From: JAQVWU01 sp964628455
GTDB taxonomy: Bacteria; Bacillota; Clostridia; Oscillospirales; CAG-272
DNA length: 11,142 nucleotides
NCBI GenBank assembly: GCA_964628455.1
Contig: CAZVPD010000129.1
Coordinates: 1 to 11,142 of the forward strand
Direction: 5' to 3'
This document shows positions 7,403 to 11,142 of this stretch, piece after piece (position 1 is the stretch's first letter; each line of letters begins with the position of its first letter). Position numbers and translations under genes: made by a program. Under the pieces are notes generated by a model. It was not told the DNA's origin and did not search any database. It saw only the letters and a program-made list of their open reading frames with translations.

Positions 7403-7423
7403 ATGAAAACAACAGAAAAATAA
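7403..7423 (+). CDS. Possible six-codon leader mini-ORF (MKTTEK)
   Basis: ATG at 7403 is preceded by AGGA at a spacing of about six bases and encodes MKTTEK before a TAA at 7421. It starts only about ten bases from the predicted transcript start, so the ribosome binding site would be at the very 5' end of the RNA. It could be a regulatory leader peptide or a chance start. No attenuator-like hairpin with a T run was found between it and 7505. Confidence 0.2.
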   Translation: MKTTEK

Positions 7424-7504
7424 AGACGCCGGCGTTTCATTTCACTTTTTTATCCCGGCAGGGCGATGCGGCATAATACACCGGAGAATAACCGACGGAA
7501 AACA

Positions 7505-7903
7505 ATGATACGGGGGGTGTTTTTTATCATCAATCAGAAAGTCCGGCACACCGTTTTCGGAAACGGCACGGTGCTTGCCATGACCGACAAATATCTGACA
7601 GTTTTATTCGACAACGGCATATACGGGGAAAAAGTCTTTGTTTATCCGGATTGTTTCGAGAGTTTTCTCGTGCTGGATGACGAGACCCTGCAGGAAAAGT
7701 CCTGCGAAGACTTGAAATCGCACCGGAAACAGCTGCGGGACGAAAAAGCGCGGGACGAGGCCGAGGACCGCAGGCATCAGGAGAATATCGCCGAAGCGAG
7801 GCTCGAATTCAATAAGAAAAGGCCTCCGGCCGCAAAACCGGATGCCAAACCGAAAGCCGCGTCCGCAAAAACGAAAAAGACGGCAGGATCCGCAAAGGAA
7901 TAA
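7505..7903 (+). CDS. Small protein with Tudor-like beta-barrel and basic tail
   Basis: A 132-residue protein. Residues about 9-57 (INQKVRHTVFGNGTV, then LTVLFDNG and KVFVYPDCFESFL) have the alternating strand pattern and FGxGTV turn of small SH3/Tudor-like barrels seen in many clostridial proteins and helicase tails. Residues about 60-103 are a charged, probably helical or coiled-coil segment. The end (about 104-132) is rich in Lys, Ala and Pro like a histone H1 tail, which suggests nucleic acid binding; this is inference. No enzyme motif is visible and the specific function is unknown. The start at 7505 was chosen for the GGA five bases upstream; an in-frame ATG at 7466 has a poorer site. 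The gene has its own strong promoter and terminator and appears to be transcribed alone. Confidence 0.7.
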   Translation: MIRGVFFIINQKVRHTVFGNGTVLAMTDKYLTVLFDNGIYGEKVFVYPDCFESFLVLDDETLQEKSCEDLKSHRKQLRDEKARDEAEDRRHQENIAEARLEFNKKRPPAAKPDAKPKAASAKTKKTAGSAKE

Positions 7904-7917
7904 AAAGCACAGCAGAA

Positions 7918-7953
7918 ACTCCGCCGCCGTACGGTTCCGGGCGGGGTTTTTTT
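7918..7953 (+). terminator. Intrinsic terminator after the small basic-tail protein
   Basis: ACTCCGCC (7918-7925) pairs with GGCGGGGT (7940-7947), allowing one U-G pair, and seven T follow (7947-7953). The loop contains the self-complementary CCGTACGG, which may extend the fold. It lies 14 bases after the stop codon. Confidence 0.85.
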
Positions 7954-7966
7954 GCGCGAAAATCTA

Positions 7967-7995
7967 TAGACATTCTACGCGGAATGTGGTATGCT
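7967..7995 (+). promoter_or_regulatory. Promoter of the GGDEF gene with inverted repeat in the spacer
   Basis: TAGACA (7967-7972) and TATGCT (7990-7995) are 17 bases apart, and TGG before the -10 adds an extended element. The predicted start near 8001 leaves a leader of only about 20 bases. A perfect inverted repeat ACATTC-N6-GAATGT (7970-7975 and 7982-7987) overlaps the end of the -35 and the spacer. A bound regulator there would block or remodel polymerase binding. Confidence 0.6.
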
Positions 7996-8019
7996 ATGCT
8001 TAACGGAGGATAAAGCAGC

Positions 8020-9183
8020 ATGAGTCTGACGCATAACGGCATCCTGAACGGCTACTCGATCCTTATACTTGCGGTGATCTACATTTATTTTATCAGGATC
8101 AGCGAAACAAAATCATTCCGGAACAGAATCTTCGTCCTGATCCTGCAGACGACGGCGCTCATCCTGCTGTTCGATATCTTCGGCCGTTTTGACGGAGGCG
8201 GGTCGGCTGTCCGGTCCGTTCTGAACCGAACGGGCAACTTCGTCATTTTTCTGTTCGGTCCGGTCCTGCCCTCCCTCTGGCTTCTTTATATCCGGGACAC
8301 GATTTTCGGCCGTCCGTCCGGATCAAAACCGCTGATTCTCTTTCTGACCGCGGTTAACGCCGCGAATCTCATCCTGCTCGTGATGTCGCAGTTTTACGGC
8401 TGGTATTATTCCATCGACGCGTCCAACACCTATCACAGAGGGCCTCTGTATGTCCTGTCGGTCTCTCTCGTGCTTCTTCTGCTCGTGACGGCGTCCGTGC
8501 TTGTGATCGCAAACCGCGGCAGGATCGAACGGAAGCGTTTTATTCCGCTGCTTTCTTTCGGCTTTCCGCCTTTTATATGCATTTTTCTGCAGCTGATGTT
8601 CTACGGCACCTCCCTTATGCTCAACAGCGTCGTGCTTTCGGTGCTGATCATGTTTCTGGGAACGCAGACCAACAGCATTTATGTCGACTATCTGACCGGT
8701 ATCTACAACCGGAAAAAGCTCGAGGAGTATCTCGGTAAAAAGATCGGGCGGTGCGTCCCGGGATGCCCTCCCGACAGGGCTTTTTCGGCCGTTATGATCG
8801 ACCTGGACAATTTCAAGGACATCAACGACACATACGGGCACAGCGGCGGCGACGAAGCGCTGAAAACCGCCGCGGGCCTGCTCAGGTCCTGCCTCGGTCC
8901 CGACGATTTTATCTCACGCTACGGCGGCGACGAATTCTGCGTCATCCTGGACGCCGCAGACGCGGCGCAGCTCGAAAAAACCGCCGGAAAAATAAAGCGC
9001 TGCGCGGAGGAATTCAACGAAACGGGGGTCCTGCCCTTTAAGATCACCATGAGCATGGGCTGCGCCGTTTATGACCCCGGTTCCGGCATGACAGCCCGTG
9101 AATTCCAGCAGAGCATCGACAGGCTGATGTATCAGGACAAACACGCCAAAAGAAAAGGAAAGACCGGTTTGACCGGTCAATAA
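8020..9183 (+). CDS. Membrane diguanylate cyclase (7 TM + GGDEF)
   Basis: A 387-residue protein predicted to make cyclic di-GMP from two GTP. The N-terminal half has about seven membrane helices (near 12-26, 36-53, 73-91, 104-122, 143-164, 174-194 and 198-214), an organisation like the 7TM sensor regions of histidine kinases and cyclases, so it may sense a membrane or external signal. The GGDEF domain spans about 220-380: DYLTGIYNRKKL at the start, metal-binding Asp261 in MIDLDNFKDIND, substrate-binding GHSGGDEAL, and the intact signature RYGGDEF (300-306). The RxxD inhibitory site that normally lies five residues before the signature reads GPDD (293-296), so the Arg is missing and product inhibition may be lost. 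GGAGGA precedes the ATG by about ten bases. No EAL or HD-GYP gene is visible. The macro-domain gene follows after 15 bases. Confidence 0.93.
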   Translation: MSLTHNGILNGYSILILAVIYIYFIRISETKSFRNRIFVLILQTTALILLFDIFGRFDGGGSAVRSVLNRTGNFVIFLFGPVLPSLWLLYIRDTIFGRPSGSKPLILFLTAVNAANLILLVMSQFYGWYYSIDASNTYHRGPLYVLSVSLVLLLLVTASVLVIANRGRIERKRFIPLLSFGFPPFICIFLQLMFYGTSLMLNSVVLSVLIMFLGTQTNSIYVDYLTGIYNRKKLEEYLGKKIGRCVPGCPPDRAFSAVMIDLDNFKDINDTYGHSGGDEALKTAAGLLRSCLGPDDFISRYGGDEFCVILDAADAAQLEKTAGKIKRCAEEFNETGVLPFKITMSMGCAVYDPGSGMTAREFQQSIDRLMYQDKHAKRKGKTGLTGQ

Positions 9184-9198
9184 AAACGGAGGGACAGT

Positions 9199-10194
9199 AT
9201 GCCGTTTGAGATCATCCGCGACGATATCGTCAGGGTGCGCGCCGACGCGATCGTCAACGCCGCGAACACCTCGCTTGAATGCGGGGGCGGTGTTTGCGGC
9301 GCCATCTTCGAAGCCGCGGGCGGACAGCTGCAGGAGGAATGCCGCAGGATCGGCGGCTGCGGGACCGGCAGGGCGGTCATCACAAAGGGATATGACCTGC
9401 CGGCGAAATACATCATCCACACCCCGGGGCCCGAATGGCGGGGCGGCGGAAACGGGGAGGAGGAGACGCTGCGCAGCTGTTACCGGAGCGCGCTGCTGCT
9501 CGCCGAAGAGAACGGGCTTGAGTCGGTTGCGTTTCCGCTGATCTCGTCGGGCATATACGGCTTTCCGAAAGAAAAGGCGCTCGAAGCCGCGGTCTCCGGG
9601 ATCGGCGATTTCCTGAAGGACCACGACATGAACGTCACGCTGGTCGTTTACGACAAAAAATCTTTTGCGATCAGCGAAAAGCTTTTCGCCTCGGTCGGAA
9701 GATACATCGACGACCATTACGCCGAAAAAAAGCCGGGCAGGCGGCGGGCCGAAAACCTGCAGTATGCGCCTCAACTATGGCGGGAAACTGCGGAAGACGC
9801 GGCTCCGATTCCGTTAAAAAGCAAACGCAGCCTCGGCGACCTGATGGAGCAGCTCGATGAAACTTTTTCGCAGACGCTGCTGCGGCTGATCGACGCCAAG
9901 GGCAGGACGGACGCGGAAGTGTATAAAAAAGCCAACATCGACCGCAAGCTTTTTTCCAAGATCCGCAGCGACGCCGCATACAGGCCTTCGAAAAAGACGG
10001 TCCTGGCTTTGTCCGTCGCCCTCGAGCTGTCGCTTGACGAAACAAAGGACCTTCTGGGACGCGCGGGCTTCGCCCTGTCGCACAGCAGCAGGTTTGACGT
10101 GATCGTCGAATATTTTATCGAAAACCGGAACTATGACATCTATGAGATAAACAGCACCCTTTTTTCTTTCGGTCAGGGTCTGCTCGGGGCGTAA
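9199..10194 (+). CDS. Macro domain fused to C-terminal XRE-like HTH domain
   Basis: A 331-residue fusion. Residues 1 to about 170 are a macro domain, which binds ADP-ribose or related ligands: IVNAANTSL (18-26), the loop GGGVCGAIFEAAG (29-41), AKYIIHTPGP, and the phosphate loop ISSGIYGFP (115-123). MacroD-type hydrolases have GGGVDGAIH; here the catalytic Asp is Cys33 and the His is Phe37, so ordinary hydrolase activity is doubtful. After a basic linker (about 175-210), residues about 211-331 are helical. The segment DAEVYKKANIDRKLFSKIRS, then PSKKTVLALSVALELSLDET (264-283), fits a Cro/CI (XRE)-type HTH, followed by a conserved-looking end (FDVIVEYFIENRNYDIYEIN). DNA binding controlled by a nucleotide ligand is inferred. 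GGAGGGA precedes the ATG, 15 bases after the GGDEF stop, so the two genes are probably one transcript. Confidence 0.88.
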   Translation: MPFEIIRDDIVRVRADAIVNAANTSLECGGGVCGAIFEAAGGQLQEECRRIGGCGTGRAVITKGYDLPAKYIIHTPGPEWRGGGNGEEETLRSCYRSALLLAEENGLESVAFPLISSGIYGFPKEKALEAAVSGIGDFLKDHDMNVTLVVYDKKSFAISEKLFASVGRYIDDHYAEKKPGRRRAENLQYAPQLWRETAEDAAPIPLKSKRSLGDLMEQLDETFSQTLLRLIDAKGRTDAEVYKKANIDRKLFSKIRSDAAYRPSKKTVLALSVALELSLDETKDLLGRAGFALSHSSRFDVIVEYFIENRNYDIYEINSTLFSFGQGLLGA

Positions 10195-10231
10195 TTTGTC
10201 GCATGGCAGGCGACCCGCCGCAAAACAAATT
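10193..10231. repeat. Inverted repeat between the macro-HTH and VWA genes
   Basis: AATTTGT (10193-10199) and ACAAATT (10225-10231) are perfect inverted arms. A second short stem GTCGC/GCGAC (10198-10202 and 10210-10214) nests inside. It has no T run, so it is not a terminator. It lies just upstream of a possible -10 and could be an operator or an RNA structure. Confidence 0.4.
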
Positions 10232-10232
10232 G

Positions 10233-10241
10233 TGTTATCAT
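10233..10241 (+). promoter_or_regulatory. Possible extended -10 promoter for the VWA gene
   Basis: TGT followed by TATCAT (10236-10241) forms an extended -10 element 36 bases before the VWA start codon. The -35 region is GC-rich and does not match consensus. The VWA gene could therefore be transcribed from here, by read-through from the GGDEF promoter, or both. Confidence 0.35.
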
Positions 10242-10277
10242 GGGATCACAACAAAATACGATCCGGAGGAGAACACA

Positions 10278-10925
10278 ATGAAAAAAAATTTAACGGAACT
10301 GGCATTCATACTGGACAAAAGCGGGTCGATGGCGGGACTCGAAAGCGACACCATCGGCGGTTTCAACGCCATGATCGAAAAGCAGAAGAAACAGGACGGG
10401 GAAGCGGTCGTCACCACGGTCCTGTTTGACGACAGGTACGAGCTGCTGCACGACAGGATCGCACTCGGCGGCATCAGGCCTATCACGGAAAAAGAGTATT
10501 TCGTCGAAGGCTCGACCGCCCTGCTTGACGCCGTCGGCAAAACCATCGCGAAGATCGCGGCCGTTCAGAAAAACACCGCCGAAACGGAAAGAGCGGAAAA
10601 AGTCATTTTCGTCATCACGACCGACGGCATGGAAAACGCGAGCAGGGAATACACGAGGGCGCGCATCAGGCGCATGATCGAAAAACAGAGAAGCGAAGGC
10701 TGGGAATTCATATTCCTCGGGGCAAACATCGACGCCCTGAAAAACGCCGAAGACCTGGGCATCAGCGCGGACAGGGCGGCCAATTTCCACCCGGACAGCA
10801 AAGGCATCCGTGAAAACTATATGGCCGCCGAAAAATTCATCGGCAATATCCGCAGGGACAAAACGTCCGGCGCGGACTGGAAAGACAGTCTGGATGAGGA
10901 CTTTAAGAAACGCGAAAAGAAATAA
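10278..10925 (+). CDS. VWA (von Willebrand factor A) domain protein
   Basis: A 215-residue, probably cytoplasmic protein made almost entirely of one VWA domain. The metal-ion-dependent adhesion site is complete: DKSGS (13-17), Thr80 in GSTALLDAVG, and Asp116 in VITTDGMEN. There is no signal peptide or membrane segment. Other landmarks are LAFILD at the start, GWEFIFLGANIDA (141-153) and a charged Lys/Asp-rich tail. VWA proteins of this kind act as metal-dependent scaffolds; intracellular ones are known from tellurite-resistance (TerY) and AAA-ATPase complexes. From memory this short family occurs near macro-HTH genes in other clostridia, which would need a database check. The frame is open 25 codons further upstream, but the ATG at 10278 has a strong GGAGGAG site and begins at the domain boundary. 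Its binding partner is unknown. Confidence 0.88.
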   Translation: MKKNLTELAFILDKSGSMAGLESDTIGGFNAMIEKQKKQDGEAVVTTVLFDDRYELLHDRIALGGIRPITEKEYFVEGSTALLDAVGKTIAKIAAVQKNTAETERAEKVIFVITTDGMENASREYTRARIRRMIEKQRSEGWEFIFLGANIDALKNAEDLGISADRAANFHPDSKGIRENYMAAEKFIGNIRRDKTSGADWKDSLDEDFKKREKK

Positions 10926-10963
10926 AAATAACTGCGGGAAAGAAAAAAGGAAAGGGAATGATC

Positions 10964-11142
10964 ATGGGAACATTAAAGCTTGCCGTCATCGGCTGCGGAG
11001 GCATGGAGAAGACGCATGAGAGCGGTTTTGCGGGTCTTGACGGAGTCGAAGTGGTCTGCACCGCCGATATCATCATCGAAAGAGCGAAAAAAGCGGCCGA
11101 AGTCTACGGGGCGAAATATGCGTATACCGATTACCGCGAAGC
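10964..11142 (+). CDS. Gfo/Idh/MocA-type NAD(P)-dependent oxidoreductase, N-terminal part
   Basis: An open frame of 59 codons runs off the right edge. It begins MGTLKLAVIGCGGMEKTH, the beta-alpha-beta start of a Rossmann fold, followed by VEVVCTADIIIERAKKAAEVYG and YAYTDYREA. This pattern fits the nucleotide-binding half of Gfo/Idh/MocA oxidoreductases, which act on sugars, inositols and similar compounds. The usual GxGxxG loop reads GCGGME, so the third Gly is Glu. The catalytic EKP motif and the C-terminal domain lie outside the window. AAGGAAAGGGA lies upstream, and an in-frame ATG at 10958 is an equally possible start. No terminator separates it from the VWA gene about 35 bases upstream, so read-through is likely, but a functional tie is not evident. 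Confidence 0.75.
   Translation, partial: MGTLKLAVIGCGGMEKTHESGFAGLDGVEVVCTADIIIERAKKAAEVYGAKYAYTDYRE

Noticed and set aside
7282..7476. 64-codon plus-strand open frame in the divergent intergenic region
   Set aside because: There is no ribosome binding site before its ATG, a perfect promoter lies inside it, and the product resembles nothing I recognise.
8914..9774. Minus-strand open frame (286 codons) opposite the GGDEF and macro genes
   Set aside because: It overlaps two genes with intact catalytic or binding motifs and has no recognisable domain.

Overview
The window looks like a chromosomal segment of a moderately GC-rich Gram-positive anaerobe, most likely a clostridial (Clostridia/Bacillota) gut-type bacterium. 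The reasons are AGGAGG-like ribosome binding sites, strong sigma-A-type promoters, a GerMN-domain lipoprotein, a MarR-led MacB-like ABC exporter operon, and the overall family mix. Genus cannot be told from the sequence. I see no rRNA, tRNA, CRISPR array, transposase, integrase or phage gene.

Left half, all on the minus strand. A GerMN lipoprotein gene (378-1511) with a near-consensus promoter leads into a second gene that runs off the left edge (1-357, N-terminal part of a probable SGNH/GDSL hydrolase). Upstream is a single-gene unit for a B12-binding/radical SAM/DUF4070 protein (1693-3177), closed by a clear terminator (1645-1678). Upstream of that is a tight three-gene operon: a MarR-type regulator (6639-7088), an ABC ATPase (5926-6636) and a large FtsX-type permease (3507-5921). 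It ends in a hairpin with a perfect 20-bp stem (3426-3472). An imperfect 21-bp palindrome sits on the operon's -10 box and is the obvious candidate site for autoregulation.

Right half, all on the plus strand, divergent from the MarR operon. A perfect TTGACA-17-TATAAT promoter drives a small protein with a predicted small beta-barrel and a basic tail (7505-7903), with its own terminator. Next comes a probable transcription unit: a seven-TM GGDEF diguanylate cyclase (8020-9183), a macro domain fused to a C-terminal XRE-like HTH domain (9199-10194), a short VWA protein with an intact MIDAS motif (10278-10925), and the start of a Gfo/Idh/MocA-type oxidoreductase cut by the right edge (10964-11142).

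The most interesting part is the GGDEF / macro-HTH / VWA cluster. The macro domain keeps its ADP-ribose-binding loops but has Cys where MacroD-type hydrolases carry the catalytic Asp. It is fused to a probable DNA-binding domain, which suggests an ADP-ribose-type ligand sensor or regulator beside a second-messenger enzyme and a VWA scaffold protein. The functional link is inference; the gene order and residues are directly visible.
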